From NCBI GenBank assembly GCA_031550125.1, contig JAVBOW010000005.1:56704-120703 (forward strand): a stretch of DNA of 64,000 nt. The letters run 5' to 3'. The position numbers and the translations under genes were made by a program. Positions 41,461-49,442 of this stretch are shown piece after piece (position 1 is the stretch's first letter; each line of letters opens with the position of its first letter). The notes below the pieces were generated by a model. The model worked only from the letters and a program-made list of their open reading frames with translations, made no database searches and was not told the origin of the DNA. This DNA comes from JAVBOW01 sp031550125 (GTDB lineage: Bacteria; Bacteroidota; Bacteroidia; Bacteroidales; Rikenellaceae).

Positions 41461-43341
41461 ATGACAAAGCGAAACTATTTAAGCGAGATAAACTCGCCGG
41501 ACGACCTCAAGGAACTCACCGTAAAACAGCTCGGCGAGTATTGCGGCCAGTTGCGCGAGTTCATTATCCGCGAACTTGCCTCGAACCCAGGTCACCTGGC
41601 TTCGTCGCTGGGCGTGGTGGAGCTTACCGTGGCCCTTCATTATGTCTTCGACACCCCTTGGGATAAACTCGTATGGGACGTCGGCCACCAGGCCTATGCC
41701 CACAAAATAATAACCGGCCGGCGCGACCTCTTTCCCTCGAATCGCAAACACGGCGGCATAAGCGGTTTCCCGAAGATGAGCGAGAGTCCCTACGACGCTT
41801 TCGGCGGCGGCCACTCGTCGGTGTCCATCTCGGCGGCCCTGGGCATGGCCGAGGCCTCCGCGTTGAAGGGCGAGAAGAGGGAGGTGGTGGCCATCCTGGG
41901 CGACGGGGCGCTCACCGGAGGTTTGGCCTTCGAGGGCCTGAACAACGCCGGGGCGGGCAATACCGACCTTCTGGTTATCCTGAACGACAACCATATGTCC
42001 ATCGACCAAAACGTGGGGGCGATGAAGGAATACCTGTTGAGGATGACCACGTCAAAAAGATATAACCGCCTGAAGATGCAGGCATGGACGGCCCTGGCCG
42101 ACACGCCGCGCCTGAGGAAACTGATAAAGAAGACCAGCGACGCCCTCAAACAGGGCTTCCTGCAGCAAAGCAATCTTTTCGAGAGCCTCAATTTCCGTTA
42201 TTTCGGTCCTGTGGACGGACACGACATAAGGTTGTTGGCAAAGACGTTGGAGGCGCTCAAGACCATTCCCGGACCCAAACTGCTGCACGTGCTGACGGTA
42301 AAGGGCAAGGGATACGCCCCGGCAGAGCAGAACCAGCCCGTATGGCACGCTCCGGGGCTGTTCAACCCCGATACGGGCGAGCGCATATCCGCCGAGGAGG
42401 ACGGTTGCCCGCCCAAATTCCAGGACGTATTCGGCCACACGCTCCTCGAACTGGCCCGCGCCGACGACCGCATAGTTGGCGTGACGCCGGCCATGCCCAC
42501 GGGCTGCTCGCTGAATATCATGATGGAGCAGATGCCCTGGCGCTGTTTCGACGTTGGGATAGCCGAGGGCCATGCCGTAACGTTCTCGGCCGGTATGGCC
42601 AGCGCCGGGCTTGTGCCTTTTTGCAACATCTACTCCTCTTTCATGCAGCGCGCCTACGACAACGTCATCCACGACGTGGCGCTGCAAAACCTGCCGGTGG
42701 TCTTCTGCCTCGACCGCGCCGGGCTTGTGGGCGAGGACGGCCCCACCCATCACGGGGCTTACGACGTGGCTTATTTCCGCTGCATACCAAATATGGTCGT
42801 AGCCTCGCCCATGGACGAGGCCGAGCTGCGCGACATGATGTACACCGCCTCGCGGGCGGGCCTTCCGTTCGTCATACGCTATCCGCGCGGACGCGGCTCC
42901 ATGCCCGACTGGCGTCGTCCCATGCAAAAGCAGGAGATAGGTCGGGCGCGCATGCTGCGCGAAGGACGTGACGTGGCGGTGCTGACCCTGGGGCCTGTGG
43001 GCGTGGCCGCCGCCAAAGCCGTGGAACAGGCCGCCGCCGAAGGCGTAGTGGCGTGCCACGTGGATATGCGTTACGCCAAACCGCTCGACACGGATATGCT
43101 CGATACGATAGGCCGTGGTTTCGCCAGGGTGATAACCGTGGAGGACGGAGCGGTGAGCGGTGGCATGGGAAGCGCCGTACTCGAATATTTCGCCGCCAAA
43201 GGTTACACTCCCGAAGTGGAGGCGCTGGGTATCCCCGACCGCTTCATAGAACACGGCGCTCCGGCCCAGCAACACGCCGTCTGCGGCTACGACAGGCATG
43301 GCATCCACCGGGCCATAATGGCCGGGAGCCGTAAGAAGTAG
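41461..43341 (+). CDS. dxs: 1-deoxy-D-xylulose-5-phosphate synthase
   Basis: The protein has 626 residues, TPP-dependent, and makes DXP from pyruvate and glyceraldehyde-3-phosphate as the first step of the MEP isoprenoid pathway. Motifs are WDVGHQAYAHKIITGRRDLF, GGHSSVSISAALGMAEA, GDGALTGGLAFEGLNNAG (TPP), GVTPAMPTGCSL, VVFCLDRAGLVGEDGPTHHG and the C-terminal domain with EDGAVSGGMGSAVLE. The start is fixed by the family N-terminus (LSEINSPDDLKEL); there is no other Met nearby. It is monocistronic. Confidence 0.97.
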   Translation: MTKRNYLSEINSPDDLKELTVKQLGEYCGQLREFIIRELASNPGHLASSLGVVELTVALHYVFDTPWDKLVWDVGHQAYAHKIITGRRDLFPSNRKHGGISGFPKMSESPYDAFGGGHSSVSISAALGMAEASALKGEKREVVAILGDGALTGGLAFEGLNNAGAGNTDLLVILNDNHMSIDQNVGAMKEYLLRMTTSKRYNRLKMQAWTALADTPRLRKLIKKTSDALKQGFLQQSNLFESLNFRYFGPVDGHDIRLLAKTLEALKTIPGPKLLHVLTVKGKGYAPAEQNQPVWHAPGLFNPDTGERISAEEDGCPPKFQDVFGHTLLELARADDRIVGVTPAMPTGCSLNIMMEQMPWRCFDVGIAEGHAVTFSAGMASAGLVPFCNIYSSFMQRAYDNVIHDVALQNLPVVFCLDRAGLVGEDGPTHHGAYDVAYFRCIPNMVVASPMDEAELRDMMYTASRAGLPFVIRYPRGRGSMPDWRRPMQKQEIGRARMLREGRDVAVLTLGPVGVAAAKAVEQAAAEGVVACHVDMRYAKPLDTDMLDTIGRGFARVITVEDGAVSGGMGSAVLEYFAAKGYTPEVEALGIPDRFIEHGAPAQQHAVCGYDRHGIHRAIMAGSRKK

Positions 43342-43343
43342 CG

Positions 43344-43652
43344 AATCGGTCTCAATTATGTGTCGGCTGCGCATATCGCGCATCATCTTTCACTTATCCT
43401 TCTCATTTCAAATCCTCACGGACATCAGTCCGCTCCGGTTTGAAACTCAAACGATAAGCGAAACCTGACGCACGCTATGCGCAGCGTCGTTACCGAAAGG
43501 GGTTGCGTTTTCTTGCGCCTCACATCATCTTTCACTTATCCTTCTCGTTTCCAATCCTCACGGACATCAGTCCGCTCCGGTTTGAAACTCAAACGATAAG
43601 CGAAACCTGACGCACGCTATGCGCGGCGCAAGAAAGCGCCGTGCATCGGTCT
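43344..43652. repeat. Two tandem copies of the intergenic nested-hairpin repeat
   Basis: It begins with ATCGGTCTCAATTATG. Modules have CACTTATCC at 43391 and 43533, a 142-base period. Each has GTTTCAAATCC (or one-base variants), CGGAC-atca-GTCCG, GGTTTGAAAC and GATAAGCG. The last module joins a short GGCGCAAGAAAGCGCCG tail. It lies between dxs and the S46 peptidase, which converge. Confidence 0.8.
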
Positions 43653-43659
43653 ACGGACA

Positions 43660-43695
43660 AAAGCCGGGGCGGGAAGATCTTCCCGCCCCGGCTTT
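43660..43695. terminator. Perfect 36-base palindrome terminator
   Basis: AAAGCCGGGGCGGGAAGA is followed directly by its exact reverse complement. It lies 16 bases after the S46 peptidase stop and can act on both strands. Confidence 0.8.
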
Positions 43696-43711
43696 CGTTC
43701 CATTAAGGCCG

Positions 43712-45856
43712 TTACTTGCCGACCAACGTCATCTCCCTGACGAGGTGTCCGGCTCCGGCGTACTTGTCGATTATGAAAAGCACGTAGCGGATATCCACGC
43801 TTATGGTGCGTTGCAGGGCCGGTTCGAAAGCTATGTCGCCGCTCATGGCCTCCCAGTTGCCGTCGAATGCCAGACCTATCAGCTCGCCCTTGCCGTTCAT
43901 CACCGGGCTGCCGGAGTTGCCGCCTGTTATGTCGTTGTTGGACAGGAAGCATACGGGTACGTCGCCGTTGTGGGCGTAGGGGCCGAAATCTTTTTTGGCA
44001 TACAGATCCTTGAGCTTTTCGGGTACGGTGAACTCATAGGCGTTGGCGGGGTCTTCCTTGGCTATTACGCCCGAGAGTGTGGTGTAATAATCGTATATCA
44101 CGCCGTCGGCGGGACGGTAGGGCAGCACCTGGCCGTATGTCATGCGCATGGTGAAGTTGGCGTCGGGGTAGAATTTGCGCGAAGGCTGCATCTCCATCAG
44201 GCCGGCTATGAAAAGGCGGTGTCCGCGGTAGTAGTCGGTTGCGCTGGCGGCTATCTGCGGTATACGGCCGTTATAGGCGTCCAGCACCGAGCGGGCGAAG
44301 GCCATGCCCGGGTCTTTCTCGAGTTTCTCACGCGAGGGCGACGCCAGGAAAGCCTCGTATTTCTCCTGTGAGGCGAGGATGGAGTTGTCGTAGATATAAT
44401 CGACATAGGCGTCGGAGTTGCCGCCGAATTTACTGTCGATGACGCCTACGAACGAGGGCAGCGCCTCTTTGGGCAGCGAGTCTATCACTATCCGCACCAT
44501 GCGGCGGGCTATCTTGCGGTCCGTCGAAGGGCTGTAGTCCTTGTAGAGGTCGTCGGCCGATTGTTTCATCTTGTCGAGCGTCTTGGCGTCTATATTTACC
44601 GAGTCGGCCCTGAGTAGCGCCCTGGCGTCGAAGCCTTGCGATATGATCTCCACTCCGCGCAGGAGCGCCTCGCTGAGGTATTGGTTTATTTTGGCCGGCC
44701 CGGCTTTCTCAGTGACCGATTTCTCGATCAGCGGCAGGGCGTCGCCGTATTTGGCCTTTTTATCGGGGTTGGCGGCGAGCCATTTGCCGAATTCGGCTTC
44801 GATCGCCTCTTTCTGGCCTTTGACGTTGAGCTTGGTTATGCCGCGGCTCATGCCTATGGAGTTCTTCCAGTAGTTGGACGAGGAGGCGTATTTGGACGAA
44901 TACTGTATGCGGACCTTGTCGCTGGCCAGCATGTCCTCCATCATAAGCTTCTGGCGTTCTCCGCGGATGAATATACGCACGGGGTTGTCGGTGGATAGCA
45001 TATAGTCTATCTCCCACGAGGTCATATAGCGCTGGGTACTGCCCGGGAAGCCGATGATCATGGCGAAATCGTCTTCCTTCACGCCTTTGGTGGATATTTT
45101 GAGGTGGGAGGTGGATTTGTAAGGCACGTTGTCGGGCGAGTATGCCGCCGGCTTGCCGTCTTTGTCGGAATAGACGCGGAAGACCGAGAAGTCGCCCGTG
45201 TGTCGCGGCCACATCCAGTTGTCGGTGTCGCCGCCGAATTTACCTACCGACGAGGGGGGCGTCCCCACCATGCGCACGTCGCGGTATACCTCCATTACGA
45301 ACATGAAGAACTGGTTGCCGCCGAACATGTCGCGTACCATGACCCTCTGCGAGCGGGTGGTGTCGGCCACGCCTTTGGTCGCCTCTTTCACCAGCGCGTC
45401 TATCTTTGCGGAGCGCTCCGTTTCGGTCATCTTGTCGTTCAGTTGCGGGATTATCTTGTCCGTCACGTCTATTATCTTGCGGATGAAAGTCACCGTAAGG
45501 CCCGGAGTGGGAATCTCTTCGGCGCGTGTCATCGCCCAGAATCCGTCCTTCAGGTAGTCGTGTTCCACGCTGCTGTGTTGCTGTATGGCGCCGTAGCCGC
45601 AGTGGTGGTTGGTGAGAAGCAGACCCTCGGACGATACTATCTCGCCCGTGCAGCCGTTGCCGAAGATCACTACGGCGTCTTTGATGGCGTTATTGTTGAT
45701 GTTGCTGATATCCTCGGCCGAAAGTTTAAAGCCTTCGGCTTTCATATCTTTGAGGTTGAGTTGTTTGATGAATGGCAAAAGCCACATTCCCTCGTCGGCG
45801 CGAAGTGCGGGGGCAAGGATGAGCGCCAGGATGGCGGACAGAAGGATTTTTTTCAT
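43712..45856 (-). CDS. S46-family dipeptidyl peptidase, DPP7-like
   Basis: The protein has 714 residues from the ATG at 45856, with signal peptide MKKILLSAILALILAPALRA. S46 peptidases release dipeptides in the periplasm. The catalytic His region is LLLTNHHCGYGAIQQHSS and the Ser region NNDITGGNSGSPVMNGKG. Immediately after it, GLAFDGNWEAMSGDI has Gly where DPP11-type enzymes have Arg, so cleavage after hydrophobic residues (DPP7-like) is more likely than after Asp/Glu. It supports peptide-based growth together with DPP III in this window. An ATG at 45880 would add 8 residues. Confidence 0.93.
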   Translation of the reverse strand: MKKILLSAILALILAPALRADEGMWLLPFIKQLNLKDMKAEGFKLSAEDISNINNNAIKDAVVIFGNGCTGEIVSSEGLLLTNHHCGYGAIQQHSSVEHDYLKDGFWAMTRAEEIPTPGLTVTFIRKIIDVTDKIIPQLNDKMTETERSAKIDALVKEATKGVADTTRSQRVMVRDMFGGNQFFMFVMEVYRDVRMVGTPPSSVGKFGGDTDNWMWPRHTGDFSVFRVYSDKDGKPAAYSPDNVPYKSTSHLKISTKGVKEDDFAMIIGFPGSTQRYMTSWEIDYMLSTDNPVRIFIRGERQKLMMEDMLASDKVRIQYSSKYASSSNYWKNSIGMSRGITKLNVKGQKEAIEAEFGKWLAANPDKKAKYGDALPLIEKSVTEKAGPAKINQYLSEALLRGVEIISQGFDARALLRADSVNIDAKTLDKMKQSADDLYKDYSPSTDRKIARRMVRIVIDSLPKEALPSFVGVIDSKFGGNSDAYVDYIYDNSILASQEKYEAFLASPSREKLEKDPGMAFARSVLDAYNGRIPQIAASATDYYRGHRLFIAGLMEMQPSRKFYPDANFTMRMTYGQVLPYRPADGVIYDYYTTLSGVIAKEDPANAYEFTVPEKLKDLYAKKDFGPYAHNGDVPVCFLSNNDITGGNSGSPVMNGKGELIGLAFDGNWEAMSGDIAFEPALQRTISVDIRYVLFIIDKYAGAGHLVREMTLVGK

Positions 45857-45944
45857 AAAAGATGGTTTTTGGAGCCTCAAAGATAATTATTTTAGGGACG
45901 GTTTAGATATAAGTCCATAATTTCCGATGAAATTTATACGTTTC

Positions 45945-45991
45945 TTAAAGTCCGTCCCGGAGGCGTGAAGCGCCTCCGGGACGGACTTTAA
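45945..45991. terminator. Perfect 21-base-stem hairpin after the S24 regulator
   Basis: TTAAAGTCCGTCCCGGAGGC and following G (45945-45965) pair perfectly with 45971-45991 across the loop TGAAG. It lies 18 bases downstream of the S24 regulator stop on the minus strand. Confidence 0.8.
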
Positions 45992-46009
45992 GATATGGAC
46001 CGCTTCCGG

Positions 46010-46630
46010 TTATTTCGTCTGGAGGACGGCTTTGATCTCGTAAATGGCTTGTGTGGCGTCGGCCTCTACCATAACTTCGTCGTACTCATCCTTGTTGCGC
46101 GGCACGAGCCTCAGGTGCGGGCTTCCCGGTTCGCGTCTCACGACGCGTATGCCGCTGAAGGCCGGATTTAATATAAGGTAGGTGTTGCCCGGATGGAGCG
46201 CCTCGAGCGAGCCTCGGCGGATGAAGACTATGGATCCCTGCGGTATCTCCGGCTCCATTGCGTCGGACATGCACATGGCGGCCAGGTCGCATCCGGTGAG
46301 GAACGGTATCGAGAGCATGGCGGACGGGGTGAAACTTTCGCGAGAGAGCATCAGCCTGACTACCTCTATCTTGTAGAACGGTATGTTGCCCACTATGTCG
46401 CCGTCCTTGCAGATGAACATGTTGCCGCTTCCGGTCAGCAGCCACGATTTGCTGACGGTGGTGTATTTGGATGTGATCAATTCGGCCAGTTCCTTGCTTA
46501 TGCCGTGGTTGCCGCGTTTGATCTGGTAGAGGTTCTCCGCCCTCTTCAACCCGATGCTCCCGGCGAAGGCGTTGACCGACAATCCTGTCCAGATCACTAT
46601 TTTTTCTATTCTTTGCCAGCTGTTTAGCAC
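46010..46630 (-). CDS. XRE-S24 (LexA/CI-like) transcriptional regulator
   Basis: The protein has 206 residues: an N-terminal helix-turn-helix (about 5-58, LSVNAFAGSIGLKRAENLYQ) and a C-terminal S24 peptidase-like domain with the Ser motif CMSDAMEPEIPQGSIVFIRR (Ser122). The Lys expected later in the dyad appears to be Arg (GIRVVRREPG), so self-cleavage is uncertain. Such proteins resemble phage CI repressors and stress regulators. No phage genes are nearby. A 25-base palindrome at 46649-46673, just upstream of its ATG, is the probable operator. Confidence 0.85.
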   Translation of the reverse strand: MLNSWQRIEKIVIWTGLSVNAFAGSIGLKRAENLYQIKRGNHGISKELAELITSKYTTVSKSWLLTGSGNMFICKDGDIVGNIPFYKIEVVRLMLSRESFTPSAMLSIPFLTGCDLAAMCMSDAMEPEIPQGSIVFIRRGSLEALHPGNTYLILNPAFSGIRVVRREPGSPHLRLVPRNKDEYDEVMVEADATQAIYEIKAVLQTK

Positions 46631-46648
46631 GCTCCTGGTATCTGTTTG

Positions 46649-46673
46649 CCGCGTATAACGGTGTTATGCGCGG
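46649..46673. promoter_or_regulatory. 25-base palindrome, probable auto-operator
   Basis: CCGCG-T-ATAAC-GGT-GTTAT-G-CGCGG has arms that match at all but one pair. It is 19 bases upstream of the S24 regulator ATG and about 30 bases from the tRNA-Arg promoter. Confidence 0.6.
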
Positions 46674-46700
46674 GATTGTAAGTGAAAATAACGCTCTCCG

Positions 46701-46732
46701 TTTGCATTAGAGTATAAAAAGCCCCATCTTTG
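46701..46732 (+). promoter_or_regulatory. Promoter of tRNA-Arg
   Basis: TTTG (46701-46704), a 20-base spacer and CATCTTTG (46725-46732, one mismatch to TAnnTTTG). The tRNA starts 17 bases downstream. Confidence 0.55.
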
Positions 46733-46748
46733 CACAAATTTGCACCCC

Positions 46749-46820
46749 GGTCCCGTAGTTTAATGGATAAAATGGAGGATTCCGGTTCCTTTGATATGGG
46801 TTCGATTCCCGTCGGGACTA
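46749..46820 (+). tRNA. tRNA-Arg (anticodon CCG)
   Basis: Acceptor GGTCCCG pairs with CGGGACT (one G-T). The D-arm contains TTTAATGGATAAAAT. Anticodon stem GAGGA/TCCTT encloses loop TTCCGGT with anticodon CCG. The T-arm is GGGTTCGATTCCC and the discriminator is A. CCA is not encoded. Confidence 0.95.
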
Positions 46821-46824
46821 CTGC

Positions 46825-46862
46825 AGAGGCTGTCTCAACACAACGAGGCAGCCTCTCTTTTT
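46825..46862 (+). terminator. Terminator after tRNA-Arg
   Basis: AGAGGCTG (46825-46832) pairs with CAGCCTCT (46849-46856), followed by CTTTTT. Confidence 0.75.
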
Positions 46863-46924
46863 GATTCCGATAAACAAAATTAACCATAATACGGCAATCC
46901 GCCAACTATCTTTCCGTTTCAGGG

Positions 46925-47647
46925 TTAGAAAAAATTCTTTTTACCCGGTTTTATCAGGAAATCTTTCAGGTAAAACGGCTCGAAATAGGCCGTGTCCTCG
47001 AACCGTCCCTCGCGCAGCGCGGCCACGGCGGGGGCTATCAATCCCCTGGCCGACGGCGTGACGCCTATGACCGACACGTTGCCGCCGGGCGATCCCGCCT
47101 CCAGCGCCTCTGCGCATTTGGCCGCCCCGTCGCCGAATATCAGCATCCTTCCCCGCGAACGGAAAGCGGCGAAGCTATTCCCGTCCACCACCTCGGCCTG
47201 CACGTCCGACAGCGGGTTGAGCGATGCGTCGAAAACCTGCGCGTACACCTCCATGCGCCGTGCGTCTATCATGGGGCAGAGAGTGCAGGATTCGAAATCG
47301 GGTATATCGCCGAATCCGCCCGCCATCCTCTCCTCCACGGCCACCCTGGCCAGAGATTCGAGCGAACCCACGCCAATAAGCGGAACTCCCGTCCCGTAAC
47401 AGATGCCTTTGGCCATCGAGACGCCTATCCTCAGCCCGGTGTACGAGCCGGGACCCGAGCTTACCGCCACCGCCGAGAGATCCGAGGCCGAAACCCCGGC
47501 CTGGCGCAGCGCGCTGTCGACGCACACCCCGAGCAGGCGCGAGTGGTCGCGTCCGCCGCTTCCGGCCTCCGAAACGGGACGTCCGTCGCGGGCCAGGACC
47601 ACGGAGCAGGTGTCCGTAGAGGTTTCTATGCATAAAATCAGATTCAT
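46925..47647 (-). CDS. tsaB: tRNA threonylcarbamoyladenosine biosynthesis protein TsaB
   Basis: The protein has 240 residues of the ASKHA fold: ILCIETSTDTCSVVLARDG, GSGGRDHSRLLGVCVDSALR and VSSGPGSYTGLRIGVSMAKG. TsaB partners TsaD and TsaE to make the t6A37 modification on ANN-decoding tRNAs; it is an inactive paralog that scaffolds TsaD. Essential in most bacteria. It is monocistronic, with a -7-like TAAATTTG at 47677-47684 on the minus strand. Confidence 0.95.
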   Translation of the reverse strand: MNLILCIETSTDTCSVVLARDGRPVSEAGSGGRDHSRLLGVCVDSALRQAGVSASDLSAVAVSSGPGSYTGLRIGVSMAKGICYGTGVPLIGVGSLESLARVAVEERMAGGFGDIPDFESCTLCPMIDARRMEVYAQVFDASLNPLSDVQAEVVDGNSFAAFRSRGRMLIFGDGAAKCAEALEAGSPGGNVSVIGVTPSARGLIAPAVAALREGRFEDTAYFEPFYLKDFLIKPGKKNFF

Positions 47648-47803
47648 GGAGGCGTGATATGAGGATTTAACCGCTACAAATTTAAAGTTTTCCCTGAAAT
47701 CTGTCTAAGGATAGGATTAAATTATGTATATTTAATTTCCGGCGATTGTTATATTTCCATGCTTCGCACGTATTAAAGTAAACTCCGGCACGGAAAAGAA
47801 GAT

Positions 47804-48307
47804 ATGACCACAGGCGAGTTCGATAAAAAAGTAGTTGCGTTGCGGGGCAGGGTTTTCCGCTTCGCCCTCCGTCTGGTTGCCGATTGCGAGCAGGCGGGCG
47901 ACGTCGCGCAGGACGTCATGGAGGGTATGTGGTTGCGCCGCGGATCCCTTTCTGCGGAGAAAAATATAGACGCGCTGGTTATGCGGGCCGCCCGCAATCG
48001 CTGCTACGACATACTGCGCCACCGCAAGGTGGTGGATCGTAGCCATGCGCAGATAGCGCTGCATGCGTCTCCGGCCGGGTATGAGGAGAGCGGCGTGGAG
48101 CGTCGTGAACTGATGGAGGCTATCCGCGAAGCGATAGGCGCGTTACCCGGGAAGCAGCGCTCGGCTATCCATCTGAGGGATGTGGAAGGTTATGAATTCG
48201 AAGAGATAGCGGAGATAATGGATTGCAGCGTGGCCTCGGTTAGGATGTGTCTCGCCAGGGCGCGCCGGGCGGTAAGGGAAAAATTAATCAAATACGTGCA
48301 GTCATGA
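47804..48307 (+). CDS. ECF-type RNA polymerase sigma factor
   Basis: The protein has 167 residues with sigma region 2 (DVAQDVMEGMWLRR) and region 4 (LPGKQRSAIHLRDVEGYEFE followed by EIAEIMDCSVASVR). It recruits RNA polymerase to a stress- or envelope-specific regulon. Its stop overlaps the start of the next gene by 4 bases (ATGA), and that product looks like its membrane anti-sigma factor. The third gene is a DUF4252 protein. This trio is a recurring Bacteroidota module. Confidence 0.93.
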   Translation: MTTGEFDKKVVALRGRVFRFALRLVADCEQAGDVAQDVMEGMWLRRGSLSAEKNIDALVMRAARNRCYDILRHRKVVDRSHAQIALHASPAGYEESGVERRELMEAIREAIGALPGKQRSAIHLRDVEGYEFEEIAEIMDCSVASVRMCLARARRAVREKLIKYVQS

Positions 48308-48798
48308 AGACGGAAACCGAAATAAAAGCGTTGCTCGAAAAATATTTCGACGGCCTGACCTCGTTGGACGAAGAGAGCGAACTGCGCGGTTTTTTCGCCG
48401 CGCAACCACGCCCGCCCGGCCCCGGCCTGGAATTGCCTGCGGCTATGTTCGACTATTTCGGCCGCCAGGCGCAGGTCATGCCGCCGGCGGTCCGGCGAGT
48501 CCGGCGCGCGCCGCGCAAATGGCTTATTGCCGCCGCGGCGGTCGCCGCCCTGGCCGTGGTCGTCCCGTTAGCGCTTCCCTCCGAAAGGGAAAAGTCGCAG
48601 GCGGTGGCGTGCATAGACGGCAGGCGGACTACCGACCGCGACGAGATACTCGCCGAATACGACCGCATAATGCATCGCCGGATATTGTCCGAGGCCGGTC
48701 AGGCGATAGGTAAACTCAACGGAGTGTCGAAGGCAGGCAAGCCCCTGGCAAAACTGTCGGCGATAAATAAAAATACTATAAAAACCACTGAACCATGA
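48304..48798 (+). CDS. Probable membrane anti-sigma factor
   Basis: The protein has 164 residues from the ATG at 48304. The N-terminal 70 residues are cytoplasmic, with the short region EIKALLEKYFDGLTSLDEES typical of Bacteroidota anti-sigma N-termini. One membrane helix (about 73-91, WLIAAAAVAALAVVVPLAL) is followed by a periplasmic tail. It overlaps the ECF sigma gene by 4 bases and the DUF4252 gene by 4 bases, so translation is coupled. An ATG at 48247 would bury it in the sigma gene. Confidence 0.7.
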   Translation: MKTETEIKALLEKYFDGLTSLDEESELRGFFAAQPRPPGPGLELPAAMFDYFGRQAQVMPPAVRRVRRAPRKWLIAAAAVAALAVVVPLALPSEREKSQAVACIDGRRTTDRDEILAEYDRIMHRRILSEAGQAIGKLNGVSKAGKPLAKLSAINKNTIKTTEP

Positions 48799-49265
48799 AA
48801 AAATTATTGTTAATGTTGCTTCTGGCGACACCGGCGCTCGCAGTTGCGCAGACGCAAAACATCACCTCGCTCTATAAATCATACTCCGACCGCAAAGGGG
48901 TGACCACCATTATGATGGGGCCTGAGATGCTCGGCTCGTCGCTGCGCGCTGGCAAGCCTTTGGAGAGTTCCATGTTCATCATATCGGCCGAGCGCTCGCT
49001 CTCTTTCGGCGCGGACGACCTCAGGAAACTCAGGGAGCAGGCGGCGAAGATGGTCTCCGCCCCGGGCTATAAGGTCATTATGGACGTCAAGGACGATGAC
49101 GAGATTGTAAGGATATACGCCAGGGACGGCGCATCAAAAGACGAATTGCGCGACGTGACGATAATAATCTCCGAGGCGGACGAAGTGACCGTTATAGGCA
49201 TCAGCGGCAAGATCCCCGCCGATATGGTGGGACGCCTCTCCTCGGTGGCAGACCAGGACGATTAG
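48795..49265 (+). CDS. DUF4252 exported protein
   Basis: The protein has 156 residues with signal peptide KKLLLMLLLATPALAVAQTQ. The domain contains TTIMMGPEMLGSSL, SMFIISAERSLSFGADDLRK and DEVTVIGISGKIPADM, typical of DUF4252, which is regularly encoded with ECF sigma and anti-sigma genes in Bacteroidota. Its function is unknown; a periplasmic sensor or effector of the sigma circuit is possible. A terminator follows at 49376. Confidence 0.88.
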   Translation: MKKLLLMLLLATPALAVAQTQNITSLYKSYSDRKGVTTIMMGPEMLGSSLRAGKPLESSMFIISAERSLSFGADDLRKLREQAAKMVSAPGYKVIMDVKDDDEIVRIYARDGASKDELRDVTIIISEADEVTVIGISGKIPADMVGRLSSVADQDD

Positions 49266-49375
49266 GCCTGCCGCGTATCGGGACGGCCCGCTTTAGGATC
49301 CGTCTGAGAAGCCGTTTAAAACAGCTTTCAAATAACTTCTATAAGAAATTTAGACCGATTCCGATTTATTTGCCG

Positions 49376-49402
49376 ACAGCCCCGGGAACGGGGCTGTTTT
49401 TC
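49376..49402 (+). terminator. Terminator of the sigma/anti-sigma/DUF4252 operon
   Basis: ACAGCCCCG (49376-49384) and CGGGGCTGT (49389-49397) with loop GGAA, followed by TTTTTCG. Confidence 0.9.
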
Positions 49403-49414
49403 GTTTTAATTGGT

Positions 49415-49422
49415 TATCTTTG
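49415..49422 (+). promoter_or_regulatory. -7 box of the PfkB kinase gene
   Basis: TATCTTTG followed by CGG, 20 bases before the ATG at 49443. Confidence 0.55.
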
Positions 49423-49442
49423 CGGTTTCGAAAAGTTGATAA

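Noticed and set aside
42052..43386. 444-codon minus-strand frame opposite dxs
   Set aside because: Shadow of dxs; composition (His/Arg/Gly-rich) is typical of antisense frames and it runs into the repeat region.
46624..46905. Minus-strand frame of 93 codons
   Set aside because: It runs antisense through the tRNA-Arg gene and its terminator; not a protein gene.
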